From assembly GCA_021299385.1 (NCBI GenBank), contig JAJTGZ010000001.1, positions 1 through 64,000 of the forward strand: a DNA stretch of 64,000 bases, read 5' to 3'. This DNA comes from Phycisphaeraceae bacterium. GTDB lineage: Bacteria; Planctomycetota; Phycisphaerae; Phycisphaerales; UBA1924. The notes below the pieces were generated by a model that did no database searches, was not told where the DNA came from, and saw nothing but the letters and a program-made list of their open reading frames with translations. Of this stretch, positions 27,735 to 38,400 are shown piece after piece. How positions within the stretch are numbered: the stretch's first letter is position 1; each line of letters starts with the position of its first letter. Position numbers and translations under genes: made by a program.

Positions 27735-28906
27735 GCGAGAGTCAGCACCCAGACCGCAACGGCGAGCGCGTGCTGCACATCGCCACTTTTCCTGATGGTG
27801 GGTGGGACCAGGCCCTCGCCTTCGCCGCCATCTTGGCAAGCCAGCCCGGCCGGCACGACCTGCTGGCCATCGGCCCCAGCGGCACGCGGCAGGCCCTGCT
27901 GGCGATGGGTGTGAAGCCTGTGCAGGTCCTCGCCCCGCTGCTGGGCCAACTGCTCGGGCGCGGCACGCTGGCCAGCTCCGCGGTGCGGGCCTTTCTGCGC
28001 GACCGCCCCGGCGTGCAATACGCACTCATCCACGCCTGGTCGATCGATGCTGCCGACCTCGCCCGGCGGGCCTTGGGAAAGTTGAGAACGCCGGTCCTGT
28101 GTACCCCGGTCCGCGGGCCGCGCGCCCAGGCTGATCTTGCCGCGGTCGTCGATGCAACACTGGCACCACTTGCCCATGCGTGGTCGCTGCAGGGGAACAC
28201 ACCTTCGGCGATCCCGCTGCCCGGGCTTCCCGCAGGGTTTGAGCAGGCGTTCGCCCAGGCCCGGTCGAGGTTGCGCAACGAACTGGAGATCGGCCCAGAT
28301 GAACTCTGCGTGCTCCTTCTGGCCGACCCACCCGCCGAGGCCTCGGCACGGACGTTTGCCAGCCAGGTTGGGGTGATGCGCCTGGCAGATCTTGCTGCCG
28401 TGGGACTTGTCCCGGCCGGGGTCGGCGAGGCCCGGCGCGGTGCCCGGCACACGGCCCGGCATGACTATGTCTGGGACTTGATCCACGCACGCTGGCCCGC
28501 CCAGGCCCTCCTCCCCGCGGCGGACATCCTCGTCTGGCCCCGGCCAGCCTTGCACCCCGACGCCGGGCTAGGGGCGGATGCCCGGGCCGGGGGTGTGCTC
28601 GCGGCGCACCACGCGGCGTTGTGCGGCATCCCGATCGTCGCCCACGATGCCCTGGCCGAGCGGCTCGTCGCCAGCGCGGGGGGGACGCTCACACGCGACT
28701 GGACCCTACCGATCGTTGCCGGTGCGCTGGTGGGGTTAACTGAGCACACCGAGGATGGGCAGACCAAACTCGCCCGTGCCGGGGTGGCCCTGCGGTCGGC
28801 CGCCCAGGCCAACACGGGGGACTTTGCAGGGTGCGTGGCGAGGATGCAGGCCGCGGCGCTGGGTGGGCGGAGCGTCTCGCTGCGGGGAACCCCCGTGCCG
28901 ATCTGA
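27731..28906 (+). CDS. glycosyltransferase-like protein
   Basis: VLHIATFPDGGWDQALAFAAILASQPGRHDLLAIGP; ALCGIPIVAHDALAERL GT-B-like C-terminal half; overlaps preceding gene. Confidence 0.55.
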   Translation: MSESQHPDRNGERVLHIATFPDGGWDQALAFAAILASQPGRHDLLAIGPSGTRQALLAMGVKPVQVLAPLLGQLLGRGTLASSAVRAFLRDRPGVQYALIHAWSIDAADLARRALGKLRTPVLCTPVRGPRAQADLAAVVDATLAPLAHAWSLQGNTPSAIPLPGLPAGFEQAFAQARSRLRNELEIGPDELCVLLLADPPAEASARTFASQVGVMRLADLAAVGLVPAGVGEARRGARHTARHDYVWDLIHARWPAQALLPAADILVWPRPALHPDAGLGADARAGGVLAAHHAALCGIPIVAHDALAERLVASAGGTLTRDWTLPIVAGALVGLTEHTEDGQTKLARAGVALRSAAQANTGDFAGCVARMQAAALGGRSVSLRGTPVPI

Positions 28907-28915
28907 GCCAATGAT

Positions 28916-29743
28916 TTGCACTCTGTGGGCAAGGAGTGTTTGGTGTTGCCGTGTGCGTTCACTACAAGTCGGCGTAGCCGGGCGTTTACGCTCATCGAAC
29001 TGCTCGTGGTCATCGCGATCATCGCGCTGCTCGTCGGGTTGCTGCTCCCCGCGCTCGCTTCGGCCAGGCAGTCGGCCCGCAGCGTCGCCTGCTCGGGCCG
29101 TTTGCAGCAGCTCGGCGTGGCGGTGCAGCTCTACTTCAACGACTACGACAACACCCTGCCCCAGTACCGCGTCCCCGTCGGCGGCGGGCAGACGGCCAAC
29201 ATCGGCGCGCTCTTTGGGGGCAAGAAGGGGACCCTCCCCGCCTACTCAATCAACACCGTCGGTGCCGAGCGCAGGCCCCTAAATAGGTACCTCGAACTCG
29301 GGCCAGTCCCGACGGACGTCGACCCGGGCACCTTCGAGCTCGAGGCCTTCAAGTCCCCCGCCGACGCCGGCGGGGATATCCCCGGCATCGGGCGCGTCCA
29401 GAGCATGTACGACCTGCTCGGCTCCAGTTACACACTCAACGACCACGACCTGCGCGGCGAGCAATATTGGACGCTCATCCCCACCCGCGGCGGGCGCATG
29501 CCGACGCTCTTCGAGCCGACCCGCACCTGGCTGCTCGGCAGCCACCCGATCTACAACCACCAGGCCAACGGGGCCGGGCCTGGGGACCGGGGCCAACGCT
29601 GGTACGGGCGCAAGACTGCAGGTGCAAACCTGCTCTTTGGGGACCTGCACGTGGGCGGCGTCTTTGCCGTGCCGAGCGCTGTGGAGAACACGACGGCGGA
29701 TTACACCTTCCTGCCGCAGGCGGGTTGGACGCGAACGGACTGA
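28916..29743 (+). CDS. type II secretion/prepilin-like protein with N-terminal methylation motif
   Basis: [46 protein letters not shown]; planctomycete prepilin-type architecture. Confidence 0.82.
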   Translation: MHSVGKECLVLPCAFTTSRRSRAFTLIELLVVIAIIALLVGLLLPALASARQSARSVACSGRLQQLGVAVQLYFNDYDNTLPQYRVPVGGGQTANIGALFGGKKGTLPAYSINTVGAERRPLNRYLELGPVPTDVDPGTFELEAFKSPADAGGDIPGIGRVQSMYDLLGSSYTLNDHDLRGEQYWTLIPTRGGRMPTLFEPTRTWLLGSHPIYNHQANGAGPGDRGQRWYGRKTAGANLLFGDLHVGGVFAVPSAVENTTADYTFLPQAGWTRTD

Positions 29744-29780
29744 CGCCACGCGGGCGCGCAATCTCCGTACGCTTGCGCCG

Positions 29781-30689
29781 ATGCCGGTCATCACCCTTGC
29801 GCATTCTGCCGACGCCGACGATGTCTACATGTGGTGGCCGATCACCGGCAAGTTGCGCCCCGAGCAGCCGTATGACGTGCTCGAACCACCCGTGATCGAC
29901 ACCGGGGACCTGCGGTTTGTGGCCCGGCCTGGGGATATCGCGCAGTTCAACCGCGAGGCGATCGCCGGTGCCGGGCCGGAGGTGGTGGCGATCTCGTTTG
30001 CCGCCCTGGCGCAGTGCGGCGGGCGTTACCGTGCGACGACCTTTGGCTCATCCTTTGGCGATGGGTACGGCCCGAGCCTGATCACACGCCCGGAGCTGGC
30101 CTCACGGGGGATTAAGCCGCTGCTGGGCGCGCGCGTGGCGGTGCCTGGGGTTGCCACAAGCGCGGCGATCACGCTGCGGCTGGTGCTGCCGTGGGCGGGG
30201 TTTGAACTTGTCGAGGTCCCGTTTGACCAGGTCTCCGCCCGCTTGCGCGGCGGGGAGGTGGATGCGGGTGTGATCATCCACGAAGAGAAGTTGACCTTCG
30301 CGGCCACGGGGCTAGTGGAGGTGCTGGACCTGGGCCTGGCGTGGAAGGTGCTCACGGGCCTGCCTTTGCCGCTAGGGGCCAACGCCGTGCGCATGGACCT
30401 GGATGAGTTACACGGGCCAGGGACGCTCGGGCGTGTGGTGGGGTTGCTGCACCAGTCGCTGTTGCACGCGCGGAAGGAGCACGCACAGAGCGCCGAGTAT
30501 GCCTGGACGTGGGCGCGCAAAAAGTTGGCGATGCGGTCGCAGGGGGATGCGTACCTGGGCATGTACGTCAGCGCGTTGACGGATGACTGCGGCCAGGCCG
30601 GGCTGCACGCGATCCACGCCTTCCACAAGCGGGCGGCGGGGATAGGTGTTTTACCCGAGATCACACCTGTTGAACTATTGACCCCATAA
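29781..30689 (+). CDS. mqnD: MqnD-like 1,4-dihydroxy-6-naphthoate synthase (futalosine menaquinone pathway)
   Basis: ITLAHSADADDVYMWWPITG; GDVDAGVIIHE-like segment GEVDAGVIIHEEKLTF; GDAYLGMYVSALTDDCGQAGLHAI. Confidence 0.78.
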   Translation: MPVITLAHSADADDVYMWWPITGKLRPEQPYDVLEPPVIDTGDLRFVARPGDIAQFNREAIAGAGPEVVAISFAALAQCGGRYRATTFGSSFGDGYGPSLITRPELASRGIKPLLGARVAVPGVATSAAITLRLVLPWAGFELVEVPFDQVSARLRGGEVDAGVIIHEEKLTFAATGLVEVLDLGLAWKVLTGLPLPLGANAVRMDLDELHGPGTLGRVVGLLHQSLLHARKEHAQSAEYAWTWARKKLAMRSQGDAYLGMYVSALTDDCGQAGLHAIHAFHKRAAGIGVLPEITPVELLTP

Positions 30690-30892
30690 CGCGGGTTTGG
30701 GATGGGCGATGGTGGCGGTGGGGGGGTTGGGAAGTGCGCATGGGGTCAAAGCCCTAGGGGGCGCGGGGTGGGGTGCAACCGAGGGTAAAAAGTGGTCGAA
30801 TATCCTTGCGTGCGAAGCGATTCTGCCGCATGCTTTGGCGTTGCCGGTTCTCGGCGGTCGCTCGGGGTGGGCCTGTTGCCAGGAGATGCGGG

Positions 30893-32947
30893 ATGTGGAT
30901 GGATAAGCGTGCCGGGGTTGCTTTGGTGCTCGCTGGGTTGGTGGCAGCGTGTGCGGCGGTGGCGTTCGCGCAGCCGTTGGTGCCGTCGGGGGTGCAGGAT
31001 TTTTACTTCCGGGGGTCGCAGCCTTTGACGCCTGGCGCGCCGTTGCCCCCGCCGCTGGAGGGTGAAGCGGAGGGGTTGGTTGAGGCGGGGTCGTGCAAGT
31101 TGTGCCACGGGAACCAGGGGTTTGAGGAGCAGTGGCCCGACTCCAACAGCCCGTACGAGCGTTGGCGTTATTCGATGATGGCGCAGGCGTATCGCGACCC
31201 GGTCTTTCAGGCGCAGCTGCACATTGCGGAGAAGGATGCGGTGGGGTCGTCGGATGCGTGTCTGCGTTGCCACGCGCCGGTGGCGTGGCAGTCCAACCGC
31301 GTTGCGCCGCCGTATGACCCGGCGGACTTGTTCCCGACCGACACCGACGGGGTCTCGTGCTCGATCTGCCACCGCTCGGTGGACCCTGACAACAAGCCCG
31401 GCGCGCCGGTGCCGGATTTGGAGATTCTTCAGGCCCTGGGCAGCAACCGGCCTGTGGCCAGCGGGGCTTTGGGGCCTGCGGGGAAGGCAGCTTCGCAGGG
31501 GCACTTGGTGATTGACCCGAAGGACCGCCGGCGTGGGCCGTTTGATTTAGGGCCGGCGTTCGGGTATCACCAGTGGGAGCAGAGCCAGTGGCACCGCGAG
31601 AGCGGGCTGTGCATTACTTGCCACGATATCTCCAATCCGGTTTTCAGTAAGCAGGTGGACGGGTCGTACACGCTCAACGCGCCCAACCAGCCGCACCCGA
31701 CGGGGAACAAGTATGACATGTACCCGCTGGACCGGCTGGGGAGCGAGTGGATGGCGTCGGCGTTTGCGAGCGGGCCTGTTACGCAGACGATCCCTGGCCC
31801 GGGTGGCACCCTTGTGGGTCGTTTTGGGGGCGTTGACCGTGTGAGTTACGCGAGCTGCCAGGACTGCCACATGCCGACGCTGGTCAACACCGGGTGCCTG
31901 CCGATCTTCGGGCAGCCGATCCGGCAGGATTATCCGCAGCACAACTTCCAGGGTGGGAACACGTGGGTGATCCGTGCGGTGGGGGACCTGTTTGACCCGC
32001 TGGACTCGAACCTGGATGACTATGCCGGGAACCTGGATGTGCAGGGTATCGACGAGGCGGTGGAGCGGAACAAGGAGATGCTCCGCCGGGCGAGCGACCT
32101 GGAGGTGAAGGTGATCGGCTCGCGTCTGCGGGCGCGGATCATCAACGAGTCTGGGCACCGCCTGCCCGGCGGGTTCAGCGAGGGCACGGCGATGTGGGTT
32201 AACGTCAAGTTCTTTGGCCCCGGCAACACGCTGGTGCAGGAGCGCGGTGCGTACAACCCGGCGACGGCTGAGCTCACGCGCGACTCGAAGGTCTACGAGG
32301 CCAAGCAGGGTGTGGACGCGACGATGGCGTTGCTGACGGGGCTGCCGGTTGGCCCGAGTTTTCACCTTGATGTGAACAACAAGATGTTCTTTGACAACCG
32401 GATTCCGCCCAGGGGCTTTAGCAACGCGGGGTTTGCGCAGGTGCAGGCCGCGCCGGTGGGGTATGTGTACGCCGACGGGCAGCACTGGGATGACACGCTC
32501 TTTGACATCCCGGCCGGGACGGTGCGTGCGGAGGTGCGGGTCTTCTATCAGACGACGACCAAGGAATACATCGAGTGGCTTCGCGACAACGCCGACAAGC
32601 CGGCCAACAGCACGACGTACATCAAGCCCCCTGCCGGGAGCTCGGCGACGACGCTGGGCCAGGTCGTCCATGAGCAGTGGGTCAAGTGGGGGCGGAGCAC
32701 GCCGGTGGAGATGGACGTGGCGTTGACGGCGGCGCGGCGGTGTGCCGCTGATATGGCCGGGCCTGGTCAGTCGCTGGGGGCGGATGGTGAGTTGACGGCC
32801 GACGACATCATCGTCTTCTTGAACTTCTTCTTTGCCAGCGGTGCGTTGGCGGACATCGCCGGGCCTGGTCAGACGACGGTGCCGGATGGTGAGTTCACGG
32901 CCGACGACATCATCGTCTTCTTGAATGGGTTCTTTGCGGGGTGCTGA
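30893..32947 (+). CDS. secreted pentaheme c-type cytochrome-like protein with two C-terminal GC-type dockerin repeats
   Basis: signal peptide; CKLCH, CLRCH, CSICH, CITCH, CQDCH; C-terminus AGPGQSLGADGELTADDIIVFLNFFFASGALADIAGPGQTTVPDGEFTADDIIVFLNGFFAGC. Confidence 0.85.
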   Translation: MWMDKRAGVALVLAGLVAACAAVAFAQPLVPSGVQDFYFRGSQPLTPGAPLPPPLEGEAEGLVEAGSCKLCHGNQGFEEQWPDSNSPYERWRYSMMAQAYRDPVFQAQLHIAEKDAVGSSDACLRCHAPVAWQSNRVAPPYDPADLFPTDTDGVSCSICHRSVDPDNKPGAPVPDLEILQALGSNRPVASGALGPAGKAASQGHLVIDPKDRRRGPFDLGPAFGYHQWEQSQWHRESGLCITCHDISNPVFSKQVDGSYTLNAPNQPHPTGNKYDMYPLDRLGSEWMASAFASGPVTQTIPGPGGTLVGRFGGVDRVSYASCQDCHMPTLVNTGCLPIFGQPIRQDYPQHNFQGGNTWVIRAVGDLFDPLDSNLDDYAGNLDVQGIDEAVERNKEMLRRASDLEVKVIGSRLRARIINESGHRLPGGFSEGTAMWVNVKFFGPGNTLVQERGAYNPATAELTRDSKVYEAKQGVDATMALLTGLPVGPSFHLDVNNKMFFDNRIPPRGFSNAGFAQVQAAPVGYVYADGQHWDDTLFDIPAGTVRAEVRVFYQTTTKEYIEWLRDNADKPANSTTYIKPPAGSSATTLGQVVHEQWVKWGRSTPVEMDVALTAARRCAADMAGPGQSLGADGELTADDIIVFLNFFFASGALADIAGPGQTTVPDGEFTADDIIVFLNGFFAGC

Positions 32948-32951
32948 TAGA

Positions 32952-32979
32952 AGTTGTTAGGTATTAGGTTTTGGGTTTT
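32952..32979. repeat. period-7 array (AGGTATT/AGGTTTT, 4 units)
   Basis: agttgtt aggtatt aggtttt gggtttt. Confidence 0.65.
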
Positions 32980-33124
32980 AGGGAGAGGGATTGCGGCCGC
33001 ACGGGCTGGAAGCACGTCTACGTGGTGGTGAGATCGCCGGTCATATGAGCCTGGGGAAGGTGTGCGGGAAGGCCGGGCGCGTTCTTGCACGGATCACCAA
33101 AGAATGTCTTGCGTCCGAATGGTC

Positions 33125-33162
33125 AACCCCACCCCTGCCCCTCCCCACGGGGGAGGAGTTCC
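33125..33162 (+). repeat. dispersed palindromic repeat (copy 3)
   Basis: aaccccacccctgcccctccccacgggggaggagttcc. Confidence 0.85.
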
Positions 33163-33201
33163 AGAGAAGCAAACTCGGCGACGCTTGTAACTTGCGTTGA
33201 A

Positions 33202-34884
33202 CTACTGCTTGGCCGCTGGTTGCTCGGCTTCCTCGTAGAACCGCACGACCTGGCGGTAGTTGTTCTGGAAGAAGCGTGTGTATGCGATTTTGGCAGCTGC
33301 GCCGGCTTCGGGGTCGCGCCAGCGGCCGGTGGCTTCGCTGATTCGTTTGTAGGTCTGCTCGCTGAGGGTGAGCGTCTCGGTCGTGCCGTCTTTGTTGGTG
33401 ATGGTCTGGGTGGGCATGGCGTAGAAGAGTGCTTCCATGCGTGCGAGGGTTTCGGGTGAGAAGGTCGGGTCGTTGCTGGCGACGCGGGCGCGGGCGGCGA
33501 TGAGGGCCTCCCACGCCGGGCGCAGGTCGGCGCGGACATCAACGGCAAAGGCCCCCATCAGCGGTCCGATCAGGTCGCGCCAGCCGCGAAGGGGGGTTTT
33601 GCTGGCGATCTCGAAGGGGTTGGTCTTGTCGGTGAATTGCGCGAGGTGGTGGGTATACATGCCGCGTTTGGCGGGCATCCGGCGGAGGGCGTATTCCTGC
33701 GGGCCAAGGGGCCTGCTGGCCTCGGTCGCGCCCTTTTGGGGCGGCCCGGTTGGGGCAAACTGCCAGAGGGCCTGGGCCTCGTCAGTCATCAGGAACTCCA
33801 TGAACCGCTTTGCGATCTCGGCGTTGGGCGCGCCGTTGACGATCGAGGCCGGGTCGGCGTCGATGTAGGTTGCGCCCGGAGGGTCGATGTACCCGACGCG
33901 CCCAGTGGCAGGGTCTTGCCCTTTGGCGAGCACGGCCTGGCTCTGCCCGCGGCCATAGAAGTCGATCGCCACGCCCATGACGCACTCACCCTGCGAGACG
34001 TCCTGCGGTGGCTGGGTGCTGCTGGCGGTGAAGTAGCGTGCGTTGGCGGACATGTCGCGGAGGGTGCGCCAGCCGCGGTCCCAACCCTGGGCGTTGAGGA
34101 TCGAGTCGTAGAGCGTCGCGACGCTGCCGGACTGGCGGGCATCGCTCATGGCGACGCGCCCGAGGAGTTTGGGGTGGCCCATATCGGCAAAGCCTGTCGG
34201 CTCGGGCAGGCCGAGCCGGCGGAGTTGGTCGCGGTTGTAGACGATGCCGAAGCCCGACAGTGCGGCACCGAACCAGTATTGGTCGGGGTCATAGAGTTTT
34301 TCGATCCCGATGACGTTTTCGCCGTAGTTCTCGTCGAGGTTGTCTTGTGCAAAGGGTGCGGGGGTGGGTGGGGATGTAAGCCGTACGCGGACGCGCTCGC
34401 GCTGGCCGGTCTGGGGGTTGAGGACCTCGGTGATGATCCCGGCCTTGAGTGCGGTGTGCTCGAAGCTGCCGCCGCCGAAGATGATGTCGGGCAGGTCGGC
34501 CTTGTTGGCATCGATGACGGCCTCGGGGAGTTGTTTTTTGTCCCTGTCGGGTGCTTTGAGCGTGCTGGGTGGGCGCAGTGAAAAGTGCCCGGCGGCGACG
34601 GCGGCCTGGAGTTGGCTTTCGAGTTGCTTGCGGATTTCGGTGGTGCCGCCGGGGGAGCGCCAGTCGATGCGGACGGGGGTGCCGTGGTGCCGGGCGTGCC
34701 AGTCGCTAAACGCACGGGCGAACTCGAAGCGGATCTGCTCGACGTGCGGGGTTACGACCACAAGGGTGGGGATGTCGGTGGTGGTTCTGGCCGGGGCTGT
34801 GGCGCGGGTGCCGATGCGTGCGGCGACTGGTATCCCGATGAGCACGGCCAGCAAGACCACAATTACAATCTGTACTGCACGCAT
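33202..34884 (-). CDS. ABC transporter extracellular solute-binding protein-like
   Basis: N-terminal TM/signal MRAVQIVIVVLLAVLIGIPVAARIG; LPDIIFGGGSFEHTALKAGIITEVL; AMSDARQSGSVATLYDSIL; NAEIAKRFMEFLMTDEAQALW. Confidence 0.75.
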   Translation of the reverse strand: MRAVQIVIVVLLAVLIGIPVAARIGTRATAPARTTTDIPTLVVVTPHVEQIRFEFARAFSDWHARHHGTPVRIDWRSPGGTTEIRKQLESQLQAAVAAGHFSLRPPSTLKAPDRDKKQLPEAVIDANKADLPDIIFGGGSFEHTALKAGIITEVLNPQTGQRERVRVRLTSPPTPAPFAQDNLDENYGENVIGIEKLYDPDQYWFGAALSGFGIVYNRDQLRRLGLPEPTGFADMGHPKLLGRVAMSDARQSGSVATLYDSILNAQGWDRGWRTLRDMSANARYFTASSTQPPQDVSQGECVMGVAIDFYGRGQSQAVLAKGQDPATGRVGYIDPPGATYIDADPASIVNGAPNAEIAKRFMEFLMTDEAQALWQFAPTGPPQKGATEASRPLGPQEYALRRMPAKRGMYTHHLAQFTDKTNPFEIASKTPLRGWRDLIGPLMGAFAVDVRADLRPAWEALIAARARVASNDPTFSPETLARMEALFYAMPTQTITNKDGTTETLTLSEQTYKRISEATGRWRDPEAGAAAKIAYTRFFQNNYRQVVRFYEEAEQPAAKQ

Positions 34885-34947
34885 ACAGAAGGATAGTGGC
34901 ACCGGGGCAGACTGGCCAAGCATGGCGATGACCCTTACGCTCTGCCT

Positions 34948-35481
34948 ATGCCCAACGCCGACTTGGCCGGTCCACAACCTCCCGTGCTGCTGGCGTTGGA
35001 CGTCGACGGCGTGCTGACGGACGGGGGTATTTTCATCGACCACGCGGGCAACGAGATCAAGCGCTATCACGCCGCAGATGGGATCGCCCTGCGGACGTGG
35101 ACGCGGCTGGGGCTGCAAGCGGCGGTGATCACTGGGCGGCGCGGCTCGGCGATCGGGCATCGCCTGGCCGACCTTGGCGTGCCCAACGTAATCCAGGGGA
35201 GCGCTGACAAGGGCAAGGACCTTGACGAACTCATCCGCATCACGGGCGTGCCTGTGGGGCGGATTGCGTATATGGGCGATGATTGGCCCGACCTGCCGGT
35301 GCTTCGGCGTGTGGGGTACCCGATGGCCCCGGCCAACGCCGCCGCGGCGTGCAAGGCGGTGGCGAAGTTCACCAGCGAGCGGCCGGGCGGGAGTGGGGCG
35401 GTGCGTGAGGGGGTGGAGTGGCTGCTGGGTATCTTGGGCCGGCTCGATGAGGCCGTGCGCTTGTATGACCGCCAAGGGTGA
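34948..35481 (+). CDS. kdsC: HAD phosphatase of the KdsC type (KDO 8-P phosphatase)
   Basis: LALDVDGVLTDGGIFIDHAGNEIKRYHAADGIALRTW; AVITGRRGSAIGHRLADLGV; IAYMGDDWPDLPVL. Confidence 0.85.
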   Translation: MPNADLAGPQPPVLLALDVDGVLTDGGIFIDHAGNEIKRYHAADGIALRTWTRLGLQAAVITGRRGSAIGHRLADLGVPNVIQGSADKGKDLDELIRITGVPVGRIAYMGDDWPDLPVLRRVGYPMAPANAAAACKAVAKFTSERPGGSGAVREGVEWLLGILGRLDEAVRLYDRQG

Positions 35482-38400
35482 TGGGCGTGTGGGCGCTGGT
35501 CTCACTACGATGGCCGATGCACGAGCACGGCCAGCGGCCCGGTGAGGAAGTTGATGCAAGCACCGTTCGGAAGCCGACGGCGGTGGATATACGCCGGGCT
35601 GGGATGCTGCTGGCGGTGGCCGTCGGGGTCTTTTTGGTCGTGGTTTTTACGCTGGTGCTGGTGGCGCGCAAGTACGCCGGGGGCTTGGCCAAGGGGCCGG
35701 CTGGGCCGGCTATCAACCTGCCGAGCGTTGGCGGCAACGAACCGGCGCCGACGATTGGCGAAGCATCGCCTGGTGCGAGCACGGGGCAGGCGCGCGTTCG
35801 CTTTATGGACAAGGCCGACCCTGGGCGTGAGGCCTCACGCTTGGAGTGGGAGAAACTCCAGCCCGGTGCCGACGGGCAGGCCTTGGTCGAGCGGCCGCGC
35901 GGGTTTATTTATCTCAAGGACGGCTCGATGGCCGTGATCTCGGCCAAGCAGGGGACGTTTTATACACCCAAGGGGCGCAGTGAGCCTGAGAGCGGGCGGT
36001 TTGAGGGTGGTGTGAAGGTTGAACTGTTCGATGCGGTGCAGGGGCGGCCCGGTGAGCCTGCGCGAGGCATTGATATTCAGAACGATGTGCCGACGATCAT
36101 CGCAACGACGCGGACGCTGCTGTTTAACGCGCCCGAGTCGGAGATGTCCACTACGGATGCGTTCGTGATCGAGACGGATAAGCTCAGCATCACCGGCGCG
36201 GGTGCGCTGGTGGTCTTTGACCAGGTTGAGGAGGGGATCAGCCGGGCGGAGTTTGCGAAGGTCGATGACGTGCGGATCTGGCCTGCGGGCAGGCCTGGGT
36301 TGAAGCCGAGCACCACGGCCCGGTCGTTGGCCGGGCCGGGCGGGGGAAGGGATGGTGCGGGCCAGGTGAAGGTCGAGAGCCGGCGTGTCTATCGCCTGGT
36401 GCTCGACGAGGATGTATCGCTGTTGCAGGGGCTTCGCAAGTTGCTGGCCGCGCGGGTGGAGGCGTGGGTAACGCTGGTCAACAACCAGTTGCCCGACGGG
36501 GCGATCGGGGCATTTGGGAGGGTCGATGCAAGCGGTCAATCGGGGGCTGCTGCTGCGGGCGGCGAGCCGAGCGTGGCGGAGAACCAGGTGATCATCGCTT
36601 CGTGGAAGGGTCGTGCCGTACTTACGCCCGCGCGGGCCACGCCCGATGAGATGGCCGGGAATCTCGTTGCGCTGCGCCTGATGGGTGGCGCGGGTGGCCC
36701 GGTGCGCGTCATCGACGGCCCGGCGAAGCTTGCCGGCGAGGCGCCGATCGTCGAGTATGGCGCAACAACACGCACCCTGGCGATGCGCGGCAGCACCGGG
36801 CGCAACGTCGTCCTGACGGCCGGGGGCACGGGCACGCTCGTCTGCGGCAGCGTCAAGGCCGACTTGACAACGGGCATCGTCCAGATCGACGGCAGCGGGG
36901 AGATTGACAGCGCCAAGGCCGACGGCGGGCCCGCGTTCTCGGCAACATGGAGCGAGGCCTTTAGACTCAGGCTCAAGCAGGAGAACGGGTCCATCGAGCC
37001 TTGGCCACTGTCGGCAATGGCACGCGGGAACGTCCAGGCGCGCAGCGGGGATGTTGTTGCCACTGGGCAGATGGCCGAGCTTGAGTTTGCACGGCCGGCG
37101 CAGGGGCAAACCCGTTCGGCGCTTCGGCAGTTGGTCCTGACAGGCGCGGCGAAGGTCGTTACGCCACGCACAGATGGGCAGCCCGGCAGCGACGAGGTCG
37201 CCGGGAACGTGCTGACGCTCTCGATGAAGCCCGGCCCGCTGGGCAGCGAGGTGGCCGAGCGTGTTGTCGTGCGTGGGGGCGCACGCGCGGCGGTGCGCAC
37301 GCTGCTCATCAAGGCCGAGGAGTTTGCCGCCGATCTGGGCATAGATGCCAACGGCCGAACTACTGCGGGCAAGATGGTCGCCACCGGCAAGCCGACGGTG
37401 AGCGATGCCAGCGGTCTGGAGGCGAGCGCCGACCGCATCGAGGCCGACGCGACGGCGGGCACGGCCGAGCTGACGGGCCAGCCCGTGGTGATCCGGCGCG
37501 ACGGGGCAACGATGACGGGCACAACAGTTCGGCTGGTGCAGCGCGAGCAGACCGCCTTGGTCCAAGGCCCGGGGCGCATCACGGCCGAGAGTGCCGACAA
37601 CGCACGCCCGAGCAAACTGCAGGCGAGCTGGCAGACGGGCGCACGCTTTGACGGCAAGGCCGGCCGCATCGAGGCCGAGGGGCAGATCGAGGCAGAAATC
37701 CGCGTCGGTGCCGACGAGGTCAACACCGCGCGCGGCCAGAGGCTGGTGCTGCTGCTGGACATGACCGAGCAGGCCAAGGCACCCGTGCCGGCATCGAGCG
37801 TTGCCGGTGGGGGGGCCAACACCCAGATCAAGAGCGTTGAGATCAGCGCAGGCAGCGCGGCCGGTGCGCCGCCGGCGCAGTTCCAGCACCGCACCTTTGC
37901 GGCGTCGGGCAACCAAGGCACGCCCGCACGGATGGTCTATCTGCAAGGCGCGACCATCGCGGCGTCTGTCCAGAATGGCACGCTCACCGTCGATGGCCCG
38001 GGCAAACTGCTCGTTGATGACCGCAGCAGCACGCCGGCACAAGCGCCCGCGCCGGGCGCTGGCCCGCTCGCAAACCTCGCAGGTGGCAAGGGGCGGAGCC
38101 TGTTTGCCTGGGGCGGCTCGATGCAGATGAACCGGGCGACGGGGCAGATGAAGATGCAAGGGCAGGTGCAGTTGACGCACCGACCGGCCGGGGTCGCCGG
38201 GAGCGAGGCCGCAACTGATCCGAGCGCCGGGCAGGTGCTGCTGGACTGCAATGAGCTGCAGGCGACGCTGCGTGGCGTTGATGCCGCGGCGGGGGGCGCA
38301 CTCAAGGCCGACCTCTCGCGTGTCGAGGCGCTCGGCAGCGTGCGTGCGGCCAGCGAGGGGCGCGAGCTCCTGGCCGAGCGTTTGATGTTCGACGCGCAGG

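Noticed and set aside
33202-35559. Full 785-aa minus-strand ORF as one protein
   Set aside because: The first 225 residues are antisense to kdsC; the real start is the signal-like MRAVQIVIVVLLAVLIG at 34884
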